Origin: Streptomyces phaeofaciens
Lineage (GTDB): Bacteria; Actinomycetota; Actinomycetes; Streptomycetales; Streptomycetaceae
NCBI RefSeq assembly: GCF_014648915.1
Contig: NZ_BMSA01000005.1
Span: 62,001-126,000, forward strand
DNA: 64,000 nt
Direction: 5' to 3'
Below are positions 45,342 to 57,461 of the stretch, in pieces (the first letter of the stretch is position 1; each line of letters opens with the position of its first letter). The notes beneath the pieces were generated by a model, which ran no database searches, was not told the origin of the DNA, and saw only the letters and a list, made by a program, of their open reading frames with translations. Both the position numbers and the translations under genes were made by a program.

Positions 45342-47485
45342 TCCGGCGGATCGATCCGCACCCGCACCGCTTCCTCCCCGCCCCGCGCCATCCGCGCCGC
45401 CTGCGCCGCCTTCAGGGCCGAGGCCAGCGCCGCGCCCCTCCCCGGCGGCACCCGGATCAGCATCCGCTCCCAGTGCTCGCCCGGCGGCGGCTCCCCCGGT
45501 CTGCGGGGCCGCCCGGCAGGGCTGGGCGGCAGCGGGACCGGACCGAGCGTCTCCGCCTCCCCTGGCAGCTCGACCGCCGCCAGGAACGCGGCCACCGCCT
45601 CCCCCTTCCCGGACACCGCCGCCATCCGCGAGACCGGCGGGAACCCCAGCTCGGCCCGCTCAGCGAGTTCACGCACAGCGTGACCGACGGGGTCCCACCG
45701 CACCAGCGCCTGCACGGGCCGCAGGGTCGGCTCGGCGACGACGACCACCGTCCCGCCGTCCCCCTGCGGCCGCACCAGCGCAGCCGCCGCGATCCACCGC
45801 CGCAGCGCGTCCTCCCCGGCCCGCAGGTCGGGCCGGCCGAGCATGGCCCAGCCGTCCAGCAGCAGCGCCGCCGCGTAGCCGCCCTCCGCGACCGGCTCCG
45901 CCCCGGGCGTGCTGACCACCAGCGCGGGCGCCCCCGGCACGGTGTCCAGCACATGCTCACGCCCGGACGTCCGCACCGGTACGGCGGGAAAGGCCCGCCC
46001 CAGCTCCTCGGCGGTCCGCCTGGCCCCCACGATCTGGGCCCGCAGCCGGAACGACCCGCACTCCGGGCAGTGCCAGGCGCTCTCCTCACGCCCGCACCAG
46101 CCGCACCCCAGCGCCCCGCCGTCCCGCGTCTCCAGCGGACCGGAGCAGTGCCGGCAGCGGGCGGCGGCCCGGCACTGCGCGCACGCCATCCGGGGCACGT
46201 ACCCGCGCCGCGGCACCTGGACCAGCACCGGCCCCTGCCGCAGCCCCTCCCGGACCGTCTGCCAGGCGAGGGTGGGCAGCCGGGCGGCCCGGGCGGCCTC
46301 GTCCCGCGCGAGGTCCTGGTCCCCCACCGTCCGCACCAGCGGAGCGGCCCGCCGCACCTGCTCCCGGGCGGCGACCAGCCCCTGCGCCCAGCCGCTCTCC
46401 ACGAGCTGGGCGGCCTCCACGGTGCAGCTCCAGCCGCCCAGCAGGAAGCCGCACCGGTCCTGCGCGGCCCGCAGCAGCAGCACCTCCCGGGCGTGCGGCT
46501 GCGGGGCGTGCTGCTCGCTGTGGCTGTCGTCCCCGTCGTCCCAGAGGGCGACCAGCCCGAGGTTCTGCACCGGAGCGAACATGGCGGCCCGGGTGCCGAC
46601 CACCGCCCGTACGCTCCCGCGCCGTACGGCGAGCCATTCCCGGTACCGCTTCTCGGGCCCGGCGTCCGCCGTGAGCAGGGCGTGCCGCCCCTCCCCCAGC
46701 AACGCCGTCAGCGCGGCGTCGACCCGCGCCGCGGCCCGCCCGTCCGGTACGACGACCAGGGCCCCGCGTCCCGAGGCGAGGGTCGCGGCGACGGCCCGGG
46801 CCAGCTCCTCGCTCCACCCGGGCCCCGGCAGCGCGTTCCACACGGCCCGCGGCGTGCCTCCCGACGCCAGGGACTCCAGGAACGCGCTCCCCCGCTCGTA
46901 CCGCGCCCAGGACCCGGCCTTGGGGGCCGGGGGCGGTGGCAGCGGGGCGGGCGAGGGCCGCTGCTCGGCGCGCGCGTTGCGCGGGGGCACGGCGAGCTGG
47001 AGGACGTCCGCGAGGCTCCCCGCGTACCGGTCGGCGACCGCCCGCGCCAGCCCGAGCAGCTCCTCGCCGAGCACGGGTTCGGGCGACACGACCTGGGCGA
47101 GCGCCGCGAGCGGCCCGGAGTAGTCGGACGTGGCGAGCCGCTCGACCAGGAAGCCGTCGATGAGCCCGCCGCCCTCGCGCCGCCCCTCCCGCACCCGGCC
47201 GCGCCCGGCGCCGAACCGCACGCGCACACGCACCCCGGGCTGCGCCTCGGCGTCCAGTTCGGCGGGCACCGCGTAGTCGAAGTACCGGTCGAGATGGAGG
47301 ACGCCCTTGTCGACGAGCACCCGCGCGACCGGCAGCTCCCCGGCCAGCGCGGCCCCCCGCCAGGTCCGCGGCTTGGCCCGGGGCTCCTTGGCCCGCCGCA
47401 CGCTCTCCCGGATCAGCGCGAGCTGTTCGGGCGGCGCGCCCTCCCCGGCCGCGCCACCGCCCCCCTGCCCGTTCTCGCTGCTCAC
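45332..47485 (-). CDS. priA: PriA-like primosomal protein, probably ATPase-deficient
   Basis: The 717-residue protein has the PriA 3'-end-binding N-terminal domain (VLVDKGVLHLDRYFDYAVP, VRVRFGAGRGRVREG) and the two zinc-binding clusters of PriA (CAQCRAAARCRHC and CGWCGREESAWHCPECG). The helicase motor is degenerate: the Walker A position reads GPGWSEELA without GKT. The DEAH-like motif is WDDGDDSHSE. This loss is typical of actinobacterial PriA, which probably keeps a structural role in replication restart. GTG 47485 (MSSENGQ) is the likeliest start; its ribosome site is weak. Downstream repeats touch its stop codon. Confidence 0.9.
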   Translation of the reverse strand: MSSENGQGGGGAAGEGAPPEQLALIRESVRRAKEPRAKPRTWRGAALAGELPVARVLVDKGVLHLDRYFDYAVPAELDAEAQPGVRVRVRFGAGRGRVREGRREGGGLIDGFLVERLATSDYSGPLAALAQVVSPEPVLGEELLGLARAVADRYAGSLADVLQLAVPPRNARAEQRPSPAPLPPPPAPKAGSWARYERGSAFLESLASGGTPRAVWNALPGPGWSEELARAVAATLASGRGALVVVPDGRAAARVDAALTALLGEGRHALLTADAGPEKRYREWLAVRRGSVRAVVGTRAAMFAPVQNLGLVALWDDGDDSHSEQHAPQPHAREVLLLRAAQDRCGFLLGGWSCTVEAAQLVESGWAQGLVAAREQVRRAAPLVRTVGDQDLARDEAARAARLPTLAWQTVREGLRQGPVLVQVPRRGYVPRMACAQCRAAARCRHCSGPLETRDGGALGCGWCGREESAWHCPECGSFRLRAQIVGARRTAEELGRAFPAVPVRTSGREHVLDTVPGAPALVVSTPGAEPVAEGGYAAALLLDGWAMLGRPDLRAGEDALRRWIAAAALVRPQGDGGTVVVVAEPTLRPVQALVRWDPVGHAVRELAERAELGFPPVSRMAAVSGKGEAVAAFLAAVELPGEAETLGPVPLPPSPAGRPRRPGEPPPGEHWERMLIRVPPGRGAALASALKAAQAARMARGGEEAVRVRIDPPDIG

Positions 47486-47659
47486 TCCAGCATTCTTACC
47501 AAACGCCACCGACAACGCCCCCTCCCGCACACCCCGCTCCCCCTGCGGCCCCGGGCGCCCCCGCGCACGAGCCGTCCGGCGGCCCGACCGCGCTCGCCCC
47601 CTCCGGCCCGGGGCGGCCACGAGGAACCGGTCGGCCCGGACGCCGTGCGCGAGCACGTC

Positions 47660-47735
47660 CTCGGCCGAGCCGGGGCGCGTCCTCGGCCGAGCCGGGAAGA
47701 CGCCGAAGCCCGGCCTCCCCTCGGGAAGCCGGGCT
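47660..47735. terminator. metK terminator hairpin with adjacent direct repeat
   Basis: AGCCCGGC (47707-47714) and GCCGGGCT (47728-47735) form an 8-bp stem 22 bp after the metK stop on the minus strand. Just beyond it a motif beginning CGTCCTCGGCCGAGCCGGG is directly repeated (about 47660-47698). The rest of the 271-bp gap before priA shows no gene. Confidence 0.6.
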
Positions 47736-47756
47736 CCGTGCGTGATCCGTGCGGTC

Positions 47757-48965
47757 CTACAGGCCCGCGGCCTTGCGCAGCGCCTCCACGCGGTCCGTGC
47801 GCTCCCACGTGAAGTCGGGCAGCTCACGGCCGAAGTGACCGTACGCGGCGGTCTGGGCGTAGATCGGGCGCAGCAGGTCGAGGTCGCGGATGATCGCGGC
47901 CGGACGCAGGTCGAAGACGTCGTCGATCGCCTTCTCGATCCGGTCGATGTCGATCTGCTCGGTGCCGAAGGTCTCGACGAACAGACCGACCGGCTCGGCC
48001 TTGCCGATCGCGTACGCGACCTGGACCTCGCAGCGGGACGCGAGACCCGCGGCGACCACGTTCTTGGCGACCCAGCGCATGGCGTAGGCGGCCGAGCGGT
48101 CCACCTTGGACGGGTCCTTGCCGGAGAACGCGCCACCGCCGTGCCGGGCGAAGCCGCCGTAGGTGTCGATGATGATCTTGCGGCCGGTGAGGCCGGCGTC
48201 GCCCATCGGGCCACCGATCTCGAAGCGGCCGGTCGGGTTGACCAGCAGCCGGTAGTTCTCGGTGTCGATCTTGATGCCGTCGTCCAGGAGGGCCTTCAGC
48301 TCCGGCTCCACGACGAACTCGCGGATGTCGGGGGCGAGCAGCGACTCGAGGTCGATGTCGGACGCGTGCTGCGAGGAGACGACGACCGTGTCGAGGCGGA
48401 CGGCCTTGTCGCCGTCGTACTCGATGGTGACCTGGGTCTTGCCGTCGGGGCGCAGGTAGGGGATGGTCCCGTTCTTGCGGACGTCCGACAGGCGCTTGGA
48501 CAGCCGGTGCGCCAGGAAGATCGGCAGCGGCATCAGGGTCGGCGTCTCGTCGGAGGCGTAGCCGAACATCAGGCCCTGGTCGCCGGCGCCCTGACGGTCC
48601 AGCTCGTCCTCGTCGCCCTCGACTCGGGACTCGTACGCCGTGTCGACACCCTGGGCGATGTCCGGGGACTGGGCTCCGATGGACACCGAGACGCCGCAGG
48701 AGGCGCCGTCGAAGCCCTTCTTGGAGGAGTCGTAGCCGATCTCGAGAATCTTGTCGCGCACGAGCTGCGGGATCGGCGCGTAAGCCTTGGTGGTGACCTC
48801 TCCGGCCACGTGCACCAGGCCGGTCGTGATCAGGGTCTCGACGGCGACCCGAGAGGTCGGGTCCTCGCGCAGGAGCGCGTCGAGAATGGTGTCGCTGATC
48901 TGGTCAGCGATCTTGTCGGGGTGACCCTCGGTCACGGACTCCGAAGTGAAAAGGCGACGGGACAC
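47757..48965 (-). CDS. metK: S-adenosylmethionine synthetase
   Basis: MetK makes SAM from methionine and ATP. The 402-residue sequence has the start [19 protein letters not shown], the methionine/ATP motif [14 protein letters not shown], the phosphate-loop segment [19 protein letters not shown] and the C-terminal [10 protein letters not shown] context. GTG 48965 agrees with the family start. In the 240 bp upstream I found no known SAM-binding riboswitch. It stands alone between coaBC and priA. Confidence 0.97.
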   Translation of the reverse strand: MSRRLFTSESVTEGHPDKIADQISDTILDALLREDPTSRVAVETLITTGLVHVAGEVTTKAYAPIPQLVRDKILEIGYDSSKKGFDGASCGVSVSIGAQSPDIAQGVDTAYESRVEGDEDELDRQGAGDQGLMFGYASDETPTLMPLPIFLAHRLSKRLSDVRKNGTIPYLRPDGKTQVTIEYDGDKAVRLDTVVVSSQHASDIDLESLLAPDIREFVVEPELKALLDDGIKIDTENYRLLVNPTGRFEIGGPMGDAGLTGRKIIIDTYGGFARHGGGAFSGKDPSKVDRSAAYAMRWVAKNVVAAGLASRCEVQVAYAIGKAEPVGLFVETFGTEQIDIDRIEKAIDDVFDLRPAAIIRDLDLLRPIYAQTAAYGHFGRELPDFTWERTDRVEALRKAAGL

Positions 48966-49205
48966 AACGCTCCCTGGGGTTGCAGCGGCTGCTGGCTGAT
49001 CATGGGCGGACGGGACGGGGGCTGCGCCCGGCGTCGTCCGAGAAACAGTTTATCGGTCGCGCTCGACCACCGGCCCACCTGTCTCGCCTCTCGGGAGCCC
49101 TGTGACCTGCGGCACAGGCATTCTGCCCAATGCCGGGCACCCTTGGCCAGGGTCGCCACGCCCGAATCGAGAGGAGGCAGGAGAACGGCGTAGCGCATCA
49201 AACAG

Positions 49206-50408
49206 TCACGTCAGGCGTGGCGTCACCAGGTCCCACACGATTTCGGCCAGGTTTTCCTTGGGTCCGTGCGGCACGGGGGTCTCGCTGCCGTCGGCGCCCA
49301 GGACGACGGCCTCGTTCTCCTCGGAACCGAATGTCCGGCGTTCCCCCACCTCGTTCACGACCAGCAGATCACAGCCTTTGCGGAGCAGCTTCGCCCGGCC
49401 GTTGGCCAGCACGTCGTCCGTCTCCGCGGCGAAGCCGACGACCACCTGTCCGGGGCGGGCGCGGTCGGCGGAGATCTCCGCGAGGATGTCCGGATTCCGT
49501 ACGAGGACGATCGGCTCGGGCTCCTGGCCGTCCTTCTTCTTGATCTTCCCTGTGGCGTATGTCTCGGGGCGGAAGTCGGCCACGGCGGCCGCCATCACGA
49601 CCGCGTCGGCGTCGGCGGCGGCCTTGAGGACCTCCTCACGCAGCTGCACGGCCGTGCCGACCGGGACGACGTCGACGCCCGCCGGGTCGGGCAGGCCGGT
49701 GTTCGCGGCGATCAGCGTGACCCGGGCGCCCCGGGCGGCGGCGGTGCGGGCGAGGGCGTAGCCCTGCTTGCCGGAGGAGCGGTTGCCGAGGAAGCGGACC
49801 GGGTCGAGGGGCTCACGGGTGCCGCCGGCGCTGACCACGACATGCCGGCCGCCGAGGTCGGGTTCACGCACGCCCCTGGCCAGGACGCGTCGGCAGACCT
49901 CGAAGATCTCGGCGGGGTCGGGCAGCCGGCCCTTGCCGGTGTCGACGCCGGTGAGGCGGCCGACGGCGGGTTCGACGACGACGGCGCCCCGGCGGCGGAG
50001 CGTCGCCACGTTCTCCTGGGTGGCCGGGTGCTCCCACATCTCGGTGTGCATGGCGGGGGCGAAGACGACCGGGCAGCGGGCCGTGAGCAGGGTGTTGGTG
50101 AGGAGGTCGTCGGCGAGGCCGTGGGCGGCCTTGGCGAGCAGGTCGGCGGTGGCCGGGGCGACGACCACCAGGTCGGCGTGCTGGCCGATGCGGACGTGCG
50201 GGACCTCGTGGACGTCGTCCCAGACCTCGGTGGAGACGGGGTTGCCGGAGAGGGCGGACCAGGTGGCGGCGCCCACGAAGTGCAGGGCGGAGGCGGTGGG
50301 GACCACCCGCACGTCGTGGCCGGACTCGGTCAGTCTGCGCAGGAGCTCACAGGCCTTGTAGGCGGCGATGCCCCCGCTGACCCCCAGCACGACCTTCGGC
50401 TTGTCCAC
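49206..50408 (-). CDS. coaBC: bifunctional phosphopantothenoylcysteine decarboxylase/phosphopantothenate-cysteine ligase
   Basis: The 400-residue enzyme (Dfp) adds cysteine to 4'-phosphopantothenate and decarboxylates it in coenzyme A synthesis. The N-terminal flavoprotein CoaC domain (about 1-180) has LGVSGGIAAYKACELLRRL, the active-site region with PAMHTEMWEHPATQENV, and PCxxG-like GRLTGVDTGKGRL. The CoaB domain (about 190-400) has VVSAGGTREPLDPVRFLGN and SSGKQGYALA. GTG 50408 is preceded by GGGGAG. It lies downstream of rpoZ, separated by a strong terminator hairpin. Confidence 0.95.
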   Translation of the reverse strand: MDKPKVVLGVSGGIAAYKACELLRRLTESGHDVRVVPTASALHFVGAATWSALSGNPVSTEVWDDVHEVPHVRIGQHADLVVVAPATADLLAKAAHGLADDLLTNTLLTARCPVVFAPAMHTEMWEHPATQENVATLRRRGAVVVEPAVGRLTGVDTGKGRLPDPAEIFEVCRRVLARGVREPDLGGRHVVVSAGGTREPLDPVRFLGNRSSGKQGYALARTAAARGARVTLIAANTGLPDPAGVDVVPVGTAVQLREEVLKAAADADAVVMAAAVADFRPETYATGKIKKKDGQEPEPIVLVRNPDILAEISADRARPGQVVVGFAAETDDVLANGRAKLLRKGCDLLVVNEVGERRTFGSEENEAVVLGADGSETPVPHGPKENLAEIVWDLVTPRLT

Positions 50409-50468
50409 CGTGTCTCCCCGGCTCTCGGCTCGCGTGCGCCAGGCGGCAGCGCACATCCCCATCACACA

Positions 50469-50503
50469 CCACAGGCCCGGCAGTCGCGCTGCCGGGCCTG
50501 TGG
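50469..50503. terminator. 15-bp perfect hairpin after rpoZ
   Basis: CCACAGGCCCGGCAG (50469-50483) and CTGCCGGGCCTGTGG (50489-50503) pair completely around TCGCG. It lies between rpoZ and coaBC on the minus strand and likely terminates or attenuates rpoZ transcription before coaBC. Confidence 0.85.
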
Positions 50504-50545
50504 AAAAGTCAGCTGCAAGCTGAAGGTACTACTACCGCATCGACA

Positions 50546-50818
50546 CTACTGCGCGGGGCCCTCGATGGCCTCGGAGGTCAGCAGGCCCGCGTTGATCTCG
50601 CGGAGGGAGATCGAGAGCGGCTTCTCGTGGACGTGGGTGTCCACGAGCGGACCGACGTACTCGAGGAGGCCCTCGCCGAGCTGCGAGTAGTACGCGTTGA
50701 TCTGGCGGGCCCGCTTGGCCGCGTAGATCACGAGGCTGTACTTCGAGTCGGTGGCCTCGAGGAGCTCGTCGATCGGCGGGTTGATGATGCCCTCGGGCGC
50801 GGAGATGGAAGAGGACAC
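50546..50818 (-). CDS. rpoZ: RNA polymerase omega subunit
   Basis: The 90-residue omega subunit helps assemble beta-prime into RNA polymerase. Its sequence shows the conserved [20 protein letters not shown] and [19 protein letters not shown], plus the actinobacterial C-terminal extension [18 protein letters not shown]. It follows gmk on the same strand after 67 bp, the gmk-rpoZ order found widely in bacteria, and is closed by a strong hairpin. Confidence 0.96.
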   Translation of the reverse strand: MSSSISAPEGIINPPIDELLEATDSKYSLVIYAAKRARQINAYYSQLGEGLLEYVGPLVDTHVHEKPLSISLREINAGLLTSEAIEGPAQ

Positions 50819-50885
50819 GCTCTACCTTCCGATGGATGGGAAAAGAATGGTCGTGATCACGGGGTATGGATCACATTGCCCGTGA

Positions 50886-51479
50886 TCACACAACATCCAC
50901 CAAGGCTAGCAGCTCACGAGCCACGTCCTCGACGGAGGTGTTGACGAGGGTCACATCGAACTCCGGCTCGGCCGCCAGTTCGATCTTCGCCGCCTTCAGA
51001 CGGCGCTCGATCACCTCGGGCGCCTCGGTGCCCCGCCCGGTGAGCCGGCGCACCAGCTCCTCCCAGGAGGGAGGGGCCAGGAAGACCAGCCGGGCCTCGG
51101 GCATCGACTCGCGGACCTGCCGCGCGCCCTGGAGGTCGATCTCCAGGAGGACGGGCTCACCCGCCTCCAGGCGCTCCAGCACGGCGGCCCGCGGAGTGCC
51201 GTAGCGGTTGCCGGCGAACTCGGCCCACTCCAGCAGCTCACCGTTGGCGATCAGCTTGTCCATCTCGTCGTCGGTGACGAAGAAGTAGTGGACTCCGTGC
51301 CGCTCGCCGGGCCTGGGCTTGCGGGTCGTCGCCGACACCGAGAGCCAGACCTCGGGGTGTTCCTTGCGCATATGGGCGACGACCGTGCTCTTACCGACCC
51401 CTGAGGGGCCGGAGAGCACGGTCAGCCGCGGACGTACGTCCGGGGGCTCGGGGGTCGTCCCCCGGAATGTTGCAGCCAT
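50886..51479 (-). CDS. gmk: guanylate kinase
   Basis: Gmk phosphorylates GMP to GDP. The 197-residue protein has Walker [11 protein letters not shown], the GMP-binding segment [20 protein letters not shown], and the lid/core sequences [13 protein letters not shown] and [17 protein letters not shown] 51479 yields an N-terminus about 15 residues longer than the minimal domain, normal for actinobacteria. It is placed 60 bp after the IHF-like gene. Confidence 0.96.
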   Translation of the reverse strand: MAATFRGTTPEPPDVRPRLTVLSGPSGVGKSTVVAHMRKEHPEVWLSVSATTRKPRPGERHGVHYFFVTDDEMDKLIANGELLEWAEFAGNRYGTPRAAVLERLEAGEPVLLEIDLQGARQVRESMPEARLVFLAPPSWEELVRRLTGRGTEAPEVIERRLKAAKIELAAEPEFDVTLVNTSVEDVARELLALVDVV

Positions 51480-51539
51480 GCAGCGATTATTCCAGCAATC
51501 CCGGAGTGCCCGGGACTCCCTTCCCGGCAGTACCCGGGA

Positions 51540-51863
51540 TCAGGAGCCGGTGCTGCCGAACTCACGCTCCAGGGAGGCGATCTGGTTGGAACCGAGACCG
51601 CGCACGCGGCGGCTCTCGGAGATGCCGAGTCGCTCCATGATCTGCTTGGCGCGGACCTTGCCCACGCCCGGCAGGGACTCGAGCAGCGCGGAGACCTTCA
51701 TCTTGCCGATGACGTCGTTCTCCTGGCCCTGCTTGATGACCTCGTGCAGGGAGGCGCCGGAGTGCTTGAGTCGATTCTTGACCTCGGCCCGCTCCCGGCG
51801 AGCCGCGGCGGCCTTTTCGAGCGCGGCTGCGCGCTGTTCGGGGGTAAGGGGCGGAAGAGCCAC
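51540..51863 (-). CDS. ihF: actinobacterial integration host factor (sIHF/mIHF)
   Basis: A 107-residue nucleoid-associated protein. A long basic N-terminal helix (ALEKAAAARRERAEVKNRLK) is followed by the compact H2TH-type DNA-binding region KVSALLESLPGVGKVRAKQI and RLGISESRRVRGLG. In Streptomyces, sIHF condenses DNA and affects development and antibiotic production. It is not related in sequence to the HU-type IHF of E. coli. It has its own promoter-like element upstream and is separated from the pyr operon by a hairpin. Confidence 0.95.
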   Translation of the reverse strand: MALPPLTPEQRAAALEKAAAARRERAEVKNRLKHSGASLHEVIKQGQENDVIGKMKVSALLESLPGVGKVRAKQIMERLGISESRRVRGLGSNQIASLEREFGSTGS

Positions 51864-51973
51864 GCCTACGTCACCTCGGATGTCGAACTGTCGGATACGG
51901 ACCGGTGAGGAACCTAGTCGCCCCTCACCTAGGGAGCTACGAGCAACACGCTCTGCCCGTTCACTCTGCTCGG

Positions 51974-52002
51974 AGACTAGCGGGCAAGTCCGCCGGAGTC
52001 AG
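51974..52002 (-). promoter_or_regulatory. sigma70-type promoter of the IHF gene
   Basis: On the minus strand CTGACT (-35, 51997-52002) and TAGTCT (-10, 51974-51979) are separated by 17 bp. This is the best promoter in the 279-bp gap and would give a leader of about 100 nt. Confidence 0.6.
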
Positions 52003-52067
52003 CGAGAACAGCGGAAAAGTCCTGGTCAGCCTCTGTCAGGACGGGATATTCCAGACATATTGCCCCG

Positions 52068-52095
52068 GATTTGAGGATGTATCCAGCCTCAAATC
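52068..52095. terminator. hairpin at the end of the pyr operon
   Basis: GATTTGAGG (52068-52076) and CCTCAAATC (52087-52095) are perfectly complementary around a 10-base loop. It lies 48 bp after the pyrF stop and is the likely operon terminator, or a barrier in front of the IHF promoter. Confidence 0.6.
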
Positions 52096-52142
52096 GGCCG
52101 GGAGCCACTCATCGGAGGTTTGAAAACTCCCCGGACCGGCTC

Positions 52143-52985
52143 TCAGGCGGCCGTCAACGTGACGCGGATCTCATCCGCGAAGCGCTGAGCGGCGTCACGC
52201 AGTGCGATCACGTCGGGACCGTGGCGCAACACACCCCGGCTGACGTTCGGCACCACGTTGCGCAGCGCGGACCCGAAGACCCGCGGCAGGTCGGCCGGCG
52301 TCGCCCCCTGCGCGCCGACTCCGGGCGCGAGCAGCGGACCGTTGATGCCGAGGTCGTACGACGAGAGATCGCCGAGCGTGGCACCGACCACGGCCCCGAA
52401 GGAGCCCAGCGGCTCCTCCCCCGCGTTCTCGGCGGCCAGATGCGCCAGCATGGTCGCGCCGACGTCCCGGCCGTCCGCGCGCACCGCGTGCTGGACCTCG
52501 CCGCCCTCCGGGTTGGAGGTCAGCGCCAGCACGAACAGGCCGGTGCCGCTCTCCCGGGCCAGTGCCACGGCCGGGCTCAGCGAGCCGTAGCCGAGGTACG
52601 GGGAGACCGTGAGGGCGTCGGAGAACAGCGGCGCGTCCTTGTGCAGGAACGACTCGGCGTAGGCGGCCATGGTCGAGCCGATGTCGCCCCGCTTGGCGTC
52701 CATGACCACCAGGGCGCCGGCCTCCCGGGCCTCCTGGACCGACTTCTCCAGCACGGCGACCCCGCGCGAGCCGAACCGCTCGAAGAACGCGCTCTGCGGC
52801 TTCAGCACGGCGACCCGGTCGGCCATCGCCTCGACGACCGTGCGGCTGAACCGCTCCAGGCCCGCCACGTCGTCGTTCAGGCCCCACTCGGAGAGCAGGG
52901 AGGCGTGCGGGTCGATCCCGACGCAGAGCGGGCCGCGCTCGTCCATCGCCCGGCGCAGCCGCGCGCCGAAGGGTTCCAGGGTCAT
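52143..52985 (-). CDS. pyrF: orotidine 5'-phosphate decarboxylase (type 2)
   Basis: PyrF decarboxylates OMP to UMP, the last step of the pathway. The 280-residue product is the longer type 2 form: CVGIDPHASLL at the start, VVMDAKRGDIGSTMAAY with the catalytic Asp-Lys, and APGVGAQGATPADLP near the phosphate site. Its ATG (52985) overlaps the pyrD stop by 4 nt. It is the last gene of the pyr operon. Confidence 0.95.
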   Translation of the reverse strand: MTLEPFGARLRRAMDERGPLCVGIDPHASLLSEWGLNDDVAGLERFSRTVVEAMADRVAVLKPQSAFFERFGSRGVAVLEKSVQEAREAGALVVMDAKRGDIGSTMAAYAESFLHKDAPLFSDALTVSPYLGYGSLSPAVALARESGTGLFVLALTSNPEGGEVQHAVRADGRDVGATMLAHLAAENAGEEPLGSFGAVVGATLGDLSSYDLGINGPLLAPGVGAQGATPADLPRVFGSALRNVVPNVSRGVLRHGPDVIALRDAAQRFADEIRVTLTAA

Positions 52986-54091
52986 GCCGTCTTCCTCACG
53001 TCGGCGCCGACCGCGTCGGCGAGGGTGGCGTAGGGGCTGGTGCGCAGCCGTGCGGCGAGCCCCTTGTGGACGGAACGGCCCCAGAAGGGCCCCTCGTAGA
53101 TGAAGGCGCTGTAGCCCTGGACGAGCGTGGCACCGGCCAGGATCCGCTGCCAGGCGTCCTCGGCGTTCTCGACGCCGCCGACACCGACCAGGGTGATCCG
53201 GTCGCCCACGCGCGCGTAGAGGCGGCGCAGGACCTCCAGGGAGCGGGCCTTGAGCGGCGCCCCGGAGAGTCCGCCGGTCTCCTTGACCAGGGAGGGGTCG
53301 GACGTCAGACCGAGCCCCTCACGCGCGATGGTGGTGTTCGTGGCGATGATCCCGTCCAGGCCCAGCTCGACGGCCAGGTCGGCGACCGCGTCCACGTCCT
53401 CGTCGGCGAGGTCCGGGGCGATCTTCACCAGCAGCGGGACCCGCCGCGAGCGCACCGTGCGGTCGGCGGCCTCGCGGACGGCGCTCAGCAGCGGCCGCAG
53501 CGCCTGGGTGGCCTGGAGGTTGCGCAGGCCCGGCGTGTTCGGCGACGAGACGTTCACGACGAGGTAGTCGGCGTACGGGGCGAGCCGCTCGGTCGACGTC
53601 ACGTAGTCGCCGACGGCCTCCTCCTCCGCCACGGCCTTGGTCTTGCCGATGTTGACGCCCACGACGGTCCTGAAGACCGGCGTACGGGAGGCCAGGCGCG
53701 CGGCGACGGCCAGCGAGCCCTCGTTGTTGAAGCCCATGCGGTTGATGAGCGCCCGGTCCGGCACGAGCCGGAACAGCCGCTTCCTGGGGTTGCCCGGCTG
53801 CGCCTCCCCCGTCACCGTGCCGATCTCGACGTGGTCGAAGCCCAGCATCGCCATGCCGTCGATCGCGACGGCGTTCTTGTCGAAGCCGGCGGCGAGCCCG
53901 AACGGGCCGTGCATCCGCAGCCCGAAGGCCTCGGTGCGCAGCTCCTTGTGACGGGGGGCGAGGGCGGCCGCGAGGAAGGTGCGCAGGACCGGGACGCGGG
54001 CGGCGAGCCGGATCCAGCGGAAGGCCAGGTGGTGCGCCTGCTCGGGGTCCATCCTGGTGAAGACCAGACGGAAGAAAAGCTTGTACATCAC
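52982..54091 (-). CDS. pyrD: dihydroorotate dehydrogenase (quinone), class 2
   Basis: The 369-residue class 2 enzyme oxidises dihydroorotate with quinone at the membrane. The N-terminal helical extension MYKLFFRLVFTRMDPEQAHH anchors it. FMN and substrate sites are seen in PFGLAAGFDKNAVAIDGM, NRMGFNNEG, VNVSSPNTPGLRNLQ (catalytic Ser region), LVKIAPDLADEDV and VGVGGVENAEDAW. It overlaps pyrF by 4 nt. A 13-bp hairpin separates it from carB. Confidence 0.95.
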   Translation of the reverse strand: MMYKLFFRLVFTRMDPEQAHHLAFRWIRLAARVPVLRTFLAAALAPRHKELRTEAFGLRMHGPFGLAAGFDKNAVAIDGMAMLGFDHVEIGTVTGEAQPGNPRKRLFRLVPDRALINRMGFNNEGSLAVAARLASRTPVFRTVVGVNIGKTKAVAEEEAVGDYVTSTERLAPYADYLVVNVSSPNTPGLRNLQATQALRPLLSAVREAADRTVRSRRVPLLVKIAPDLADEDVDAVADLAVELGLDGIIATNTTIAREGLGLTSDPSLVKETGGLSGAPLKARSLEVLRRLYARVGDRITLVGVGGVENAEDAWQRILAGATLVQGYSAFIYEGPFWGRSVHKGLAARLRTSPYATLADAVGADVRKTA

Positions 54092-54105
54092 TGTGTCCTC
54101 ATGCA

Positions 54106-54135
54106 GAGGGGGACACCGTTTCCGGTGTCCCCCTC
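54106..54135 (-). promoter_or_regulatory. 13-bp intercistronic hairpin between carB and pyrD
   Basis: GAGGGGGACACCG (54106-54118) and CGGTGTCCCCCTC (54123-54135) pair perfectly with a TTTC loop in the 52-bp gap inside the pyr operon. It has terminator-like strength but lies between co-directional pathway genes, so it may partly terminate transcription or set mRNA processing and stability. Confidence 0.7.
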
Positions 54136-54143
54136 GTCGGCTG

Positions 54144-57453
<3,310 letters not shown>

Positions 57454-57461
<8 letters not shown>

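Noticed and set aside
48966..49205. SAM-responsive riboswitch before metK
   Set aside because: Only short unrelated hairpins are present; none of the conserved SAM-I, SAM-II or SAM-IV sequence blocks could be found.
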